From: Paractinoplanes rishiriensis
Lineage (GTDB): Bacteria > Actinomycetota > Actinomycetes > Mycobacteriales > Micromonosporaceae
DNA length: 64,000 bases
Assembly (NCBI RefSeq): GCF_016862375.1
Contig: NZ_BOMV01000015.1
Coordinates: forward strand, 18,762-82,761
Reading direction: 5' to 3'
The notes below the pieces were generated by a model that saw nothing but the letters and a program-made list of their open reading frames with translations, ran no database searches and was not told the DNA's origin. Both the position numbers and the translations under genes were made by a program. Shown here piece by piece: positions 1 through 9,820 of this stretch; within the stretch, counting starts at the first letter, position 1, and every line of letters begins with the position of its first letter.

Positions 1-557
1 GCTGGGGCCGCACCGGCGAGCACTTCTGGGGTTACCAGGCGCACGGCGTCACGCCGGACCTGATCACCTTCGCCAAGGGCATCGGCAACGGTTTCGCGCT
101 CGGTGGCGTGGTCGGGCGGGCCGCGGTGATGAATGCGGTGCCGGCGATCAGCTTCTCCACGTTCGGCGGCAACCCGCTGTCGGCCGCGGCCGGCAACGCG
201 GTCCTCGACTACGTGCTCGACCACGACCTGCAGGCGAACGCGGCCCGGGTGGGCGCGATCCTGCTGGACGGCCTGCGCGCGCTGGCCGCCGCCATCGTGG
301 GGGAGGTGCGCGGCAAGGGGCTGATGGTCGGCGTCGAGTTCGTCCGGCCCGGCACCCGCGAGCCGGACCCGGCCGCCACGGTGCGGGTCTTCGACGAGTG
401 CCGGGCCGGCGGCCTGCTGGTGGGCAAGGGCGGCCTGTACGGCAACGTGGTGCGGATCGGCCCGCCGCTGACCCTGACCGAGGACGAGGCGCGGGAGGGG
501 CTGGCGGTGCTGTCGGGCGCGATCGGGCGGGTCGACAGCGAATATCACTTAGCGTAG
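1..557 (+). CDS. Class-III aminotransferase, C-terminal part (5' truncated by window edge)
   Basis: This is the C-terminal part of a PLP-dependent class-III aminotransferase; the reading frame is open from base 3. The segment TFAKGIGNG carries the lysine (codon at 75-77) that should form the Schiff base with PLP. It is followed by the small-domain pattern SFSTFGGNPLSAAAG, where the threonine normally contacts the cofactor phosphate of the partner subunit. The order and spacing are typical of alanine-glyoxylate or omega-amino-acid aminotransferases, but substrate cannot be assigned without the N-terminal half. The stop codon overlaps the convergent dioxygenase gene by 9 bp, so no terminator lies between them. 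The family is clear; the substrate is unknown. Confidence 0.9.
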   Translation, partial: WGRTGEHFWGYQAHGVTPDLITFAKGIGNGFALGGVVGRAAVMNAVPAISFSTFGGNPLSAAAGNAVLDYVLDHDLQANAARVGAILLDGLRALAAAIVGEVRGKGLMVGVEFVRPGTREPDPAATVRVFDECRAGGLLVGKGGLYGNVVRIGPPLTLTEDEAREGLAVLSGAIGRVDSEYHLA

Positions 558-1424
558 CCACGGGACGGATCGGTCGAGCAGCCCGCGGGACTGCAATTCG
601 TGCCGCAGCGGGATCTTCTCGTCGATGTATCCGTCCCAATTCACGCCCCAGTAATTGGCGGTGTGGGTCGCCTCGCCGAGCAGTTGCCGCTGGACCGGCG
701 TGCGATTCAGCCACCAGTCGCCGGTGCGGTCGATAGGCATTTCGTCGAGCGGCCGGATCCACCGGTAGGTGTACCCGACGAAGAGCATCTTGCGGGTCAC
801 CGCGCTGCGGTTGACCGACCGCGAGTGCCACAGCCGCCGGTCGAAGACGAACGCATCGCCCGGGTTCGCGGTGATTTCCACGGTGCCGCGCGGGTCCGCT
901 CCGCCGGTCGTGCGCTCGAGGGTGTTGCTCAGATGGCTGCCCGGGATGACCTTGGTGGCGCCGCGTCCGGTCCGGGACAGATCGGACAGCACGTAGGCGA
1001 CCTTGAGCGACAGCATCGGCCGCGGCTGGCCGACCGCCTCGGTATCCGAGTTCTGCCGGTAACCGTCCTGGTGCCAGCCCCAGACTTGAGAATGCTCGGC
1101 AGGCGGCTGCTCGGCGAGCGCGGGCGGGGTGACGTCGAGGTGGTTGTGGTGCGAGTAGATGTTCCAGCCGGCCAGGCCCCAGACGTACGGGAACGTGCCG
1201 GGGTGGGTCAGCAGTTCGCCGAACTCGTCGTCCCGGTCGAGGAAGCCGAGCAGGTGCAGGCTGCCGTCCGGCTTGACCCGGCCGGCGGCGCGCTCGGCGG
1301 CGTAGACCCGGTCGACCGCGGCCTCGAGCCGCGCCCGGTGCTCCTCGGTGAGTGCCCGGCGAATTAGCAGAATGCCCTGCTGCTGGAAATCTGTCCGCTT
1401 TTCCGGCGTGATGGCGTCGAACAT
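549..1424 (-). CDS. Phytanoyl-CoA dioxygenase (PhyH) family Fe(II)/2-oxoglutarate oxygenase
   Basis: This is a 291-residue non-heme Fe(II)/2-oxoglutarate-dependent oxygenase of the PhyH family. The iron-binding triad is visible: HxD in WGWHQDGY (H118, D120) and the distal histidine H200 in LWHSRSVNRS, where R206 is suited to bind 2-oxoglutarate. Full length for the family is about 280-310 residues. I chose the ATG at 1424 because a GGGGGGA sequence lies about 7 bp upstream; an ATG at 1451 would add nine residues but has poor ribosome-binding spacing. PhyH enzymes hydroxylate small molecules such as ectoine, phytanoyl-CoA or secondary metabolites. A substrate cannot be read from the sequence. 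It converges on, and overlaps by 9 bp, the aminotransferase gene. Confidence 0.85.
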   Translation of the reverse strand: MFDAITPEKRTDFQQQGILLIRRALTEEHRARLEAAVDRVYAAERAAGRVKPDGSLHLLGFLDRDDEFGELLTHPGTFPYVWGLAGWNIYSHHNHLDVTPPALAEQPPAEHSQVWGWHQDGYRQNSDTEAVGQPRPMLSLKVAYVLSDLSRTGRGATKVIPGSHLSNTLERTTGGADPRGTVEITANPGDAFVFDRRLWHSRSVNRSAVTRKMLFVGYTYRWIRPLDEMPIDRTGDWWLNRTPVQRQLLGEATHTANYWGVNWDGYIDEKIPLRHELQSRGLLDRSVPWLR

Positions 1425-1666
1425 TTCCGGTCCCCCCATAATCGTCGTCATGGTTCCCCGGGGAATCGGTTCTCAACGGTGAAGACGGGGTCGGCGGCGG
1501 GCCACGTTGCACCTGGTCGTCAAGAAATCGCAAATAGCAGACGGTGATCACTCAGGGTGTTTTGTACGACAAGGGCGAACTTTTGCTGGATCTGAAGAAA
1601 CTTGGCTTCACTGTGGACGAAACATATCGGTAATCTGCCGGTGGACGCCGTTCAAAGGAGACCGCA
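1425..1666. promoter_or_regulatory. Divergent promoter region, dioxygenase / sugar isomerase
   Basis: This non-coding stretch of about 240 bp separates the minus-strand PhyH gene from the plus-strand sugar isomerase. It is visibly less GC-rich than its flanks, as promoter regions usually are in this genome. An AAAGGAGA ribosome-binding site sits at its right end, directly before the isomerase ATG. No operator palindrome was recognised. Confidence 0.4.
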
Positions 1667-2575
1667 ATGCCGCCGTCATTGAACCGCCGCCAACTACTCG
1701 GTGCCGCCGCTGCAGCCGGCGCCGCCACCTCCCTCGCCGCCACCGCACCGGCCTCGGCCGGCGGCCGCGGCGGCGCGCTGCACCGGGTCCCGCGTGACCA
1801 GATCAGCGTGCAGCTTTACACCCTGCGCGGCCAGCTCAACATCGACCTGGAGGGCAGCCTCGCCGAACTGGCCGAGATCGGGTACACCCGGGTCGAGCAC
1901 GCCGGCTTCGTCGGCCGCACCGCCGCGCAGTTCCGCGCCGCCCTCGACGCCGCCGGCCTGCGCGCCACCTCGGGCCACGTCGGCATCCCGCAGCCCTTCG
2001 ACGCCGCCGCCTGGGAGCGCGCGCTCGAGGACGCCAACATCGTCGGCAACAGGTTCATCGTGCACCCGTTCTTCGGGCAGACCTCGTCCGGCCCGGTCCG
2101 CGACGCCGCGGTCTACCTGGCGTTCGCCCGCGACCTCAACCGGGCCGGCGCACTGGCCCGCCGGGCCGGGCTCAGCTTCGGCTACCACAACCACCAGGCC
2201 GAGTTCCTGCGCCAGTCCGGCACCGACCGGACCGGCTTCGACATCCTCACCGGGGAGACCGACCCCCGGCTCGTGCACCTCGAGGTGGACCTGTTCTGGG
2301 CGTTCCGCGGCGCCAGCGACCCGGTCGACCTGATCCAGCGCAACCGCGGCCGGATCAAGCAGGTGCACGTCAAGGACCTGGGCGTGAACGGCAGCTTCAC
2401 CGACCCGGGCGACGGCCTGATCGACTTCGGCCGGATCTTCGCGCGCTCCCGGGAGGCGGGCCTGATCGAATACATCGTCGAGCGGGACGACGCGGGCACC
2501 CCGCCGCGCACGCCCGCGGACGCGCTGATCACGGCGGAGGTCGGCTACGACTACCTGGCCGGGCTGCGGTTCTGA
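1667..2575 (+). CDS. Tat-exported sugar phosphate isomerase/epimerase (TIM barrel, xylose-isomerase-like)
   Basis: This 302-residue protein starts at an ATG preceded by AAAGGAGACCGCA. The N-terminus has a twin-arginine signal (LNRRQLLGAAAAAG, then TAPASAGG), so it should be folded in the cytoplasm and exported by Tat. The mature part is an AP-endonuclease-2/xylose-isomerase-like TIM barrel with likely metal ligands in FGYHNHQAEF, LVHLEVDLFW, IKQVHVKDL and EYIVERDD. These proteins isomerise or epimerise sugars, usually with Mn or Zn. The stop codon shares a base with the next start (TGATG), so it is translationally coupled to a secreted sugar dehydrogenase, suggesting joint periplasmic or extracellular sugar processing. 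Confidence 0.88.
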   Translation: MPPSLNRRQLLGAAAAAGAATSLAATAPASAGGRGGALHRVPRDQISVQLYTLRGQLNIDLEGSLAELAEIGYTRVEHAGFVGRTAAQFRAALDAAGLRATSGHVGIPQPFDAAAWERALEDANIVGNRFIVHPFFGQTSSGPVRDAAVYLAFARDLNRAGALARRAGLSFGYHNHQAEFLRQSGTDRTGFDILTGETDPRLVHLEVDLFWAFRGASDPVDLIQRNRGRIKQVHVKDLGVNGSFTDPGDGLIDFGRIFARSREAGLIEYIVERDDAGTPPRTPADALITAEVGYDYLAGLRF

Positions 2576-4647
2576 TGTCCCGCTTCTTCGGACTCGTGAG
2601 TTTTGTCGGCGTGGCCGTCCTGGCCGTGCCGACCGCGGCCGTCGCCCACCCAGGGCACGAGTTGCCGCCGGACACCGACTTCCAGAAGGTCACCCTCAAC
2701 GACTTCCCGGGCGAGCCGATGGCGCTCGCCGTGCTGCCGGACGGCCGGGTGCTGCACACCGCCCGCACCGGCGAGGTGCGCGTGCACGAACCGTCCACCG
2801 GCCGCAACGTACTGGCCGCCACGATCCCGGTCTACCAGCACGACGAGGAGGGCGTGCAGGGCGTCGCGGTCGACCCGGACTTCGAGCGCAACAAATGGGT
2901 GTACGTGTACTACTCGCCTCCGCTGGACACCCCGCGCGACGATCCGTCCACGCCCACGGTGAACGAGGGCGACGCGCCGGCCAACGGCACGGCCGCCGAC
3001 TTCGCGCCGTTCCAGGGCTTCCTCCGGCTGTCCCGGTTCAAGCTGGCCGGCAACACCCTGCGGCTGGGCACCGAGCAGAAGATCATCGACGTGCCGACCG
3101 ACCGCGGCCAGTGCTGCCACGTCGGCGGCAAGATCGATTTCGACAGCCGGGGCAACCTGCTGCTGTCCACCGGGGACGACACCAACCCGTTCTTCTCCGA
3201 CGGCTACGCGCCGATCGACGAGCGGCCCGGCCGCAACCCGGTCTTCGACGCGCAGCGCTCCGCGGCCAACACCAACGACCTGCGCGGCAAGCTGCTGCGG
3301 ATCACGGTGGGCCGTACCGGCGGGTACACCGTCCCGCGCGGCAACCTGTTCAAGCCGGGCACGCCGCAGACCCGGCCGGAGATCTACGCGATGGGCCTGC
3401 GCAACCCGTTCCGGTTCACCGTGGACCCTTCCAGTGACGTCGTTTACATGGCGGACTACTCGCCGGACGCGCGTAACCCGAACCCGGCCCGCGGTCCCGC
3501 CGGGCACGGCCGCTGGATGGTCATCGACAGGCCGGCGAACTACGGCTGGCCGTACTGCGTCGCGCCGGACATGCCCTACGTGGACTACGACTTCGGCACC
3601 GGCACCTCGGGCGCGCCGTTCAACTGCGCGGCACCGGTCAACGACTCGCCCAACAACACCGGCCGGCGCAACCTGCCACCGGTGGAGAAGGCCGAGGTCA
3701 TTTACTCGTACGGGCTCAGCAGTGAATTTCCCGGGCTGGCGACCGGCGGCATCGGGCCGATGGGCGGGCCGGCGTACGACTACTCGCCGCGGAACCGGTC
3801 GCGGATCAAGTGGCCGGCCTCGTACGACGGCCTGCCGCTGTTCGCCGAGTGGACCCGCGACTACGTCAAGGCGTTCCACCTGGACCGCCGCAACCGGGTG
3901 ACCCAGATCGACGCGGTGCTGCCGTCGCTGGTCTTCGACAACCCGATGGACCTGGAGTTCGGGCCGGACGGCGCGCTCTACGTGCTGGAGTACGGCGACG
4001 GCTTCTTCAACGAGAACCCGGACGCCCAGCTGTCCCGGTTCGACTTCGTGCGCGGCAACCGGACCCCGATCCCGCGGGCCGCCGCCACACCCGCGTCGGG
4101 CGAGGCGCCGCTCACCGTGGCGTTCTCCAGCGCCGGCACCACCGACCCGGACGGCGACGCGCTGCGCTACGCGTGGGACTTCGACGCCGACGGCCGGGTC
4201 GACTCGCGCTCGCCGAACGCCACCTACACGTTCACCGAGAACGGCAACTACCGGCCGACGCTGAAGGTCACCGACAGCACCGGCCGCTCCGCCTCGGCCG
4301 AGGTGATCCTCCCGGTCGGCACGCTGGCCCCGGTGGTCACCTTCGTGACGCCGACCGAGGACGACGCGTTCGCCTTCGGCGACACGGTCACCTACCAGGT
4401 CTCGGTCGTCGACGACCAGCCGGTCGACTGCGCCCGGGTCACGGTCAGCTACATCCTCGGCCACGACGAGCACGGTCACCCACTCTCGCAGAGCTCCGGC
4501 TGCACCGGCTCAATCACCACTTTCGTCGACCCCGGCCACGCCGGCGCCGGCAACCTCACCGCGGTCTTCGTGGCGTCGTACACCGACACCGGCGTACCGC
4601 CGCAGACCGGCACCACCGAGGTGGTGCTCACCCCGACGGCCGGGTAG
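2575..4647 (+). CDS. Secreted PQQ-type sugar (glucose/sorbosone) dehydrogenase with PKD domain
   Basis: This 690-residue secreted protein has a Sec-type signal peptide ending near AAVAHPGHE. Residues of about 35-490 form a beta-propeller of the glucose/sorbosone dehydrogenase family, recognisable from EGVQGVAVDPDFERN, MGLRNPFRFTVDP and DLEFGPDGALYVLEYGDG. A PKD domain follows at about 500-580 (YAWDFDADGRVDS), and then a further beta-rich tail of about 110 residues. The family oxidises sugars or sugar alcohols, with PQQ as the usual cofactor. Its start overlaps the stop of the Tat-exported isomerase, so the two are a coupled pair. A strong palindrome just after the stop should end the transcript. 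Confidence 0.88.
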   Translation: MSRFFGLVSFVGVAVLAVPTAAVAHPGHELPPDTDFQKVTLNDFPGEPMALAVLPDGRVLHTARTGEVRVHEPSTGRNVLAATIPVYQHDEEGVQGVAVDPDFERNKWVYVYYSPPLDTPRDDPSTPTVNEGDAPANGTAADFAPFQGFLRLSRFKLAGNTLRLGTEQKIIDVPTDRGQCCHVGGKIDFDSRGNLLLSTGDDTNPFFSDGYAPIDERPGRNPVFDAQRSAANTNDLRGKLLRITVGRTGGYTVPRGNLFKPGTPQTRPEIYAMGLRNPFRFTVDPSSDVVYMADYSPDARNPNPARGPAGHGRWMVIDRPANYGWPYCVAPDMPYVDYDFGTGTSGAPFNCAAPVNDSPNNTGRRNLPPVEKAEVIYSYGLSSEFPGLATGGIGPMGGPAYDYSPRNRSRIKWPASYDGLPLFAEWTRDYVKAFHLDRRNRVTQIDAVLPSLVFDNPMDLEFGPDGALYVLEYGDGFFNENPDAQLSRFDFVRGNRTPIPRAAATPASGEAPLTVAFSSAGTTDPDGDALRYAWDFDADGRVDSRSPNATYTFTENGNYRPTLKVTDSTGRSASAEVILPVGTLAPVVTFVTPTEDDAFAFGDTVTYQVSVVDDQPVDCARVTVSYILGHDEHGHPLSQSSGCTGSITTFVDPGHAGAGNLTAVFVASYTDTGVPPQTGTTEVVLTPTAG

Positions 4648-4655
4648 TGAGTGCA

Positions 4656-4685
4656 GGGCCAGGACACCGGCCGGTGTCCTGGCCC
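4656..4685 (+). terminator. Perfect 30-bp palindrome, likely terminator
   Basis: GGGCCAGGACACCGG is followed at once by its exact reverse complement, 9 bp after the sugar dehydrogenase stop. The RNA could form a GC-rich hairpin. No T-run follows, which is common for actinobacterial terminators. Confidence 0.75.
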
Positions 4686-4840
4686 GCGGAGGTGAGCCGT
4701 GCGCGGTCAGGCACCGGCGCGCTCGATCCGCACCGTGAACCGGCGGCCTCACCCGCGCCGTGCGGTGCGAGGAAGTCACTGACGATGGGTGTACTGCTGG
4801 TAACTCGCAGGCCGGCGGCGCTCGCCGTACCGTCGGGGTC

Positions 4841-5728
4841 GTGGACAACCGAGCCGAGGTGCGCGACTTTCTCACCTCCCGCCGCGCGAAGATCAACCCG
4901 GAGCGGGCCGGTCTCCCGGTCACCGGCCAGCGCCGGGTTCCCGGGCTGCGGCGCAGCGAGGTCGCCGCGCTGGCCGGGATGAGCGTGGAGTACTACGCGA
5001 AACTTGAACGCGGCACCCTCGCCGGTGTCTCCGCCGGTGTGCTCGACGCGATCGCCCGGGCCCTGCAACTCGACGAGGCGGAACGCGCGCACCTGCTGCG
5101 CCTCGCCCACGAGGCCGACGGCAGCAACGCCGTGCTGCGCCCGCGCCGGCGGCCGAAACGGTGGCAGGTCCGGCCCAGCCTGCAGTGGTCGCTCGACGCC
5201 GTCACCACCGCGCCGGTGATCGTCGGCAACAACCGCTCGGACCTGCTCGCGGCCAACCCGCTCGGCCGTGCCCTGTACTCCGAGCTCTACACCGGTCCGG
5301 CCGGCCCGCCGAACTTCGCCCGCTTCACCTTCCTGGACAGCGCGGCCCGCCGCTTCTACCCGGACTGGGGCCTCGCCGCCGACATGACCGTCGCCAACCT
5401 GCGCACCGCGGCCGGCAAGGACCCGCACGACAAGAGCCTGCACGACCTCGTCGGCGAACTGTCCACTCGCAGCGACGACTTCCGCCGCCGCTGGGGCTCG
5501 CACGACGTCCGCACCCACGGCACCGGCGTGAAACACTTCCACCACCCCGTGGTCGGCGGCCTCGAACTCGCCTACGAGAGCATGGACCTCCGCGCCGAAC
5601 CCGATCTGACCATGACCATCTACGCGGCCGAACCGGATTCACCCACCGAGGACGCGCTCCGCCTGCTCGCCTCCTGGGCCGCCTCGCAGCAGCCGGTCGC
5701 GGCCGAGCGGCCGGCGAACGGAAGATGA
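4841..5728 (+). CDS. Helix-turn-helix regulator with MmyB-like ligand-binding domain
   Basis: This 295-residue transcription factor has an N-terminal XRE-type helix-turn-helix (LRRSEVAALAGMSVEYYAKLERG, residues about 27-50) and a C-terminal MmyB-like domain from about residue 105 (SLQWSLDAVTTAPVIVGNNR, then TGVKHFHHPVVGGLELAYE). MmyB-like domains are PAS-like folds thought to bind a small hydrophobic ligand. I placed the start at the GTG at 4841 because similarity to the family begins there; an upstream ATG at 4760 would add 27 residues of low-complexity sequence. These regulators usually control a neighbouring oxidoreductase, but the next gene is a phosphate transporter, so the target is unknown. 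A 10-bp-stem hairpin follows. Confidence 0.85.
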   Translation: MDNRAEVRDFLTSRRAKINPERAGLPVTGQRRVPGLRRSEVAALAGMSVEYYAKLERGTLAGVSAGVLDAIARALQLDEAERAHLLRLAHEADGSNAVLRPRRRPKRWQVRPSLQWSLDAVTTAPVIVGNNRSDLLAANPLGRALYSELYTGPAGPPNFARFTFLDSAARRFYPDWGLAADMTVANLRTAAGKDPHDKSLHDLVGELSTRSDDFRRRWGSHDVRTHGTGVKHFHHPVVGGLELAYESMDLRAEPDLTMTIYAAEPDSPTEDALRLLASWAASQQPVAAERPANGR

Positions 5729-5735
5729 ACGGGAC

Positions 5736-5771
5736 GCTAACGGCCGGGTTCGGATGAATCGGGCCGTTAGC
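5736..5771 (+). terminator. Hairpin after the MmyB-like regulator gene
   Basis: GCTAACGGCC and its exact complement GGCCGTTAGC are separated by a 16-base loop, 7 bp after the regulator stop. It probably separates this gene from the phosphate transporter. Confidence 0.55.
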
Positions 5772-5850
5772 TGACCGTGAGGTTTTGGCAACGGATGGGC
5801 GACTTTAGGGAAACATGAGGTTAACGAAGGCCGAACTTCGAAAAGGCTGT

Positions 5851-5883
5851 GTTCACCCTCTAGAAAACCGCTGGTCATCCGGG
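5851..5883 (+). promoter_or_regulatory. Possible PHO box (three 11-bp units) upstream of pit
   Basis: Three consecutive 11-bp units read GTTCACCCTCT, AGAAAACCGCT and GGTCATCCGGG. The first and third fit the actinobacterial PhoP direct-repeat unit, roughly G(G/T)TCA(Y)(Y)(Y)(R)(S)C, at most positions; the middle unit is weak. The position directly before a phosphate transporter supports the reading. PhoP control is inferred. Confidence 0.45.
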
Positions 5884-5897
5884 CGAAGATCGCCCGC

Positions 5898-7127
<1,230 letters not shown>

Positions 7128-7136
7128 GGGGACAGC

Positions 7137-7415
7137 ATGCACAATCTGGGTTTCGCCCTCGACGGGGCGTGGCGGGTCCTGCTGGCCGGGCTGCTGCTCG
7201 GCGCCGGGCTGCCGATCCTGTTCACCCTCGGCATCCGCTCGCTGGCCTGGTCGGCGGCGAGCGGGCCGGCCCGGCAGGTGGGCCGGGCGACCGGTTACGC
7301 CCTGTTCGGGGTGGTCGTCGTCGGCGTCCTGCTGGGCATCGCGTTCATCGTTGCCAGCGGGTTCGGAATGCGTCTCAGTTTCGAGCACCTCTACCCGACG
7401 GTCGTACCCAAGTAA
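7137..7415 (+). CDS. Small membrane protein encoded next to pit
   Basis: This 92-residue protein has two clear hydrophobic segments (about residues 14-36 and 52-76) and no recognised domain. A GGGGGA ribosome-binding site precedes the ATG, and the gene begins 9 bp after the phosphate transporter stop, so the two very likely form one transcript. A role as a Pit accessory or stability factor is suggested only by position. It ends in a short polar tail, VVPK. Confidence 0.75.
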   Translation: MHNLGFALDGAWRVLLAGLLLGAGLPILFTLGIRSLAWSAASGPARQVGRATGYALFGVVVVGVLLGIAFIVASGFGMRLSFEHLYPTVVPK

Positions 7416-7484
7416 ACTCCTCCGCCGCGGTGCCGAAAGGGCTAGTCGAACACGCCACCGTTCGGCTGCCCTTGGAGGATTTTC

Positions 7485-9692
7485 GTGGCGACCCTGTTGT
7501 ACCGGCTGGGCCGGTTCTCGTTCCGCCGGCGCCGGCTGGTAGCACTGCTGTGGGTGGCGGTGCTGGCGGTGCTGGGAGTGGGCGCCGGCACGCTCTCCGG
7601 GCCGACCAGCGACGCCTTCACGATCCCGGGGACCGAGTCGACCCGGGCGCTCGACGTACTGCGCGACAAAATGGGCATGGGCGCCGACAACGCGCAGGCC
7701 ACGGTCGTCTTCGCGGTCGACGGCGGCAGCACGCTGACCGGCCCGGCGCAGCACGCCGCCATCAGTGGCGCGGTCGCTGCGCTGGCCAGGGCGCCGCACG
7801 TGGCGAGCGTCACCGACCCGTTCCAGACAAAGGCAATTTCCCAAGACCTCCGGACCGGGTACGCGACCGTCACGTACACGATCGGGCAGCCCGAGGTGAC
7901 CGAGGCGGACCGCGCCGCACTGACGGCCGCCGGCCGGACCGCCACCGGCGCCGGCATCCGGGTCGAGTTCGGCGGCACCGCGCTGTCCAGCGAGGGCGAG
8001 CCGGACACCACCACCGAGGCGCTCGGCGTGGCGATCTCCGCGGTGGTCCTGGTGATCACCTTCGGTGCCCTGATCGCGGCCGGCCTGCCGCTGCTCACCG
8101 CGCTGCTCGGGGTGGCCGCCGGGATGGCCGGCATCCAGATCGCCACCGGCTTCTTCGACCTGTCCTCGTCCACCTCGGCGCTGGCCACCATGCTGGGCCT
8201 CGCGGTCGGCATCGACTACGCGCTGTTCGTGGTCTCCCGGTTCCGGCACGAACTGGCCGAGGGGCACGAGGGCGAGGAGGCGGCCGGCCGGGCCACCGGC
8301 ACCGCCGGGTCCGCGGTCATCTTCGCCGGCCTCACCGTGATCATCGCGCTGGCGGCGCTGGCCGTCACCGGCATCCCGTTCCTGGCCGCCATGGGCTTCG
8401 CCGCGGCCGGCACGGTCGCGGTGGCCGTGCTCATCACGCTCACCCTGACCCCGGCGCTGCTCGGCTTCGCCGGCCACCGGGTGATCGCCAAGAAGCACCA
8501 CAACCGGCCGGCCACCGCGCCGACCGGCAAGAAGCTGCCGTTCGGCCAGCGCTGGGCGATCGCCGTGCTGCGGAACCGGGTGGCCGCCCTGGTGCTCGCC
8601 CTCGGCGTGCTCGGCGCGCTCGCGGTGCCGGCGCTCGACCTGCGCCTGGCCCTGCCGGACGACTCCACGGCGGCGCCGGACACCACCCAGCGCCAGGCGT
8701 ACGACCGGCTGTCCGAGGGCTTCGGAGCCGGCTTCAACGGCCCGCTGATCATCGTGATCGAGGCCGCGGCCGGCTCGGCGCAGGCCGCGGGGGAGCAGGC
8801 CCGGGAGGCGCTCACCAAGCTCGAGGACGTCGTGTTCGTCACCCCGGCCGCCGCCAACCCGGCCGGCGACACCGCGATGCTGACCGTGATCCCGGGCAGC
8901 GCGCCGAACAGCGACGCCACCAAGGACCTGGTCGCGGCCATCCGCGACCTGCACCCGGCCACCGGTGCCCGGCTGTCGGTGACCGGCACGACGGCCCTGA
9001 ACCTGGACGTCACCGACAAGATCACCACGTCGCTGATCCCGTACCTGGCCATTGTGGTTGGTCTTGCTCTGATCCTGTTGATGCTGGTGTTCCGCAGCAT
9101 CGTGGTGCCGATCAAGGCGACGCTCGGCTTCCTGCTGAGCGTGGCGGCGACCTTCGGCGCGGTGGTCGCGGTGTTCCAGTGGGGCTGGCTGGCCGACGTC
9201 TTCGGGGTGTCAGCCACCGGGCCGATCATGAGCCTGATGCCGATCTTCCTGATCGGGATCCTGTTCGGCCTGGCCATGGACTACGAGGTCTTCCTGGTCA
9301 CCCGGACCCGCGAGGAGTTCGTGCACGGCGCCACCCCGGACCAGGCCGTGGTCTCCGGCATGAAGCACGGCGCCCGGGTGGTGACCGCCGCGGCCCTCAT
9401 CATGATCAGCGTGTTCGCCGGCTTCATCTTCGCCGACGACTCGATCATCAAGACGCTGGGCTTCGCGCTGGCGTTCGGCGTGGCGGTGGACGCCTTCCTG
9501 GTCCGGATGACGATCGTGCCGGCGGTGCTGTCGCTGGTCGGCCGGGCGGCGTGGTGGCTGCCGGGGTGGCTGGACCGGGCCCTGCCGAACGTGGACGTCG
9601 AGGGCAACGGCCTGGCGGCCGGCCTGGCCGCCACCGAGACGCCGGCCCCGCCGCCGGCCGACGAGGAAGAGGAACTCGCCCGGGCGGCGTAG
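7485..9692 (+). CDS. MMPL/RND-family transporter
   Basis: This 735-residue membrane transporter has two homologous halves. Each has one N-terminal helix, an extracytoplasmic domain and a block of about five further helices, giving twelve in all. Family signatures include GLAVGIDYALFVVSRFRHEL in the first half and GLAMDYEVFLVTRTREEF in the second; the buried aspartate/tyrosine pairs are thought to relay protons. MMPL proteins of this size export lipids, antibiotics or metabolites in actinobacteria. It starts with GTG after TTGGAGGATTTTC. The acidic, proline-rich C-terminus is cytoplasmic. No regulator or substrate gene is adjacent, so the cargo is unknown. A strong terminator follows. Confidence 0.92.
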   Translation: MATLLYRLGRFSFRRRRLVALLWVAVLAVLGVGAGTLSGPTSDAFTIPGTESTRALDVLRDKMGMGADNAQATVVFAVDGGSTLTGPAQHAAISGAVAALARAPHVASVTDPFQTKAISQDLRTGYATVTYTIGQPEVTEADRAALTAAGRTATGAGIRVEFGGTALSSEGEPDTTTEALGVAISAVVLVITFGALIAAGLPLLTALLGVAAGMAGIQIATGFFDLSSSTSALATMLGLAVGIDYALFVVSRFRHELAEGHEGEEAAGRATGTAGSAVIFAGLTVIIALAALAVTGIPFLAAMGFAAAGTVAVAVLITLTLTPALLGFAGHRVIAKKHHNRPATAPTGKKLPFGQRWAIAVLRNRVAALVLALGVLGALAVPALDLRLALPDDSTAAPDTTQRQAYDRLSEGFGAGFNGPLIIVIEAAAGSAQAAGEQAREALTKLEDVVFVTPAAANPAGDTAMLTVIPGSAPNSDATKDLVAAIRDLHPATGARLSVTGTTALNLDVTDKITTSLIPYLAIVVGLALILLMLVFRSIVVPIKATLGFLLSVAATFGAVVAVFQWGWLADVFGVSATGPIMSLMPIFLIGILFGLAMDYEVFLVTRTREEFVHGATPDQAVVSGMKHGARVVTAAALIMISVFAGFIFADDSIIKTLGFALAFGVAVDAFLVRMTIVPAVLSLVGRAAWWLPGWLDRALPNVDVEGNGLAAGLAATETPAPPPADEEEELARAA

Positions 9693-9708
9693 CTCGGGAA
9701 GGGTGAAA

Positions 9709-9746
9709 GCAGTGGGGGCGGGGCCGAGCGGCTCCGCCCCCACTGC
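9709..9746 (+). terminator. Strong GC hairpin after MMPL gene
   Basis: GCAGTGGGGGCGG pairs perfectly with CCGCCCCCACTGC, and the stem extends inward to about 17 bp with a 4-base loop. It lies 17 bp after the MMPL stop and before the GGDEF gene. Confidence 0.85.
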
Positions 9747-9820
9747 GCTGTCAGCTCTTAAGTGGGTCCGCGGGTGACCGATCAGGTGCAGGTCATCGAC
9801 CGTACCGCCGAGAGGGAACC

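Noticed and set aside
2551..4479. Open frame antisense to the sugar dehydrogenase
   Set aside because: Shadow frame of a gene with signal peptide, propeller and PKD motifs; no motif of its own.
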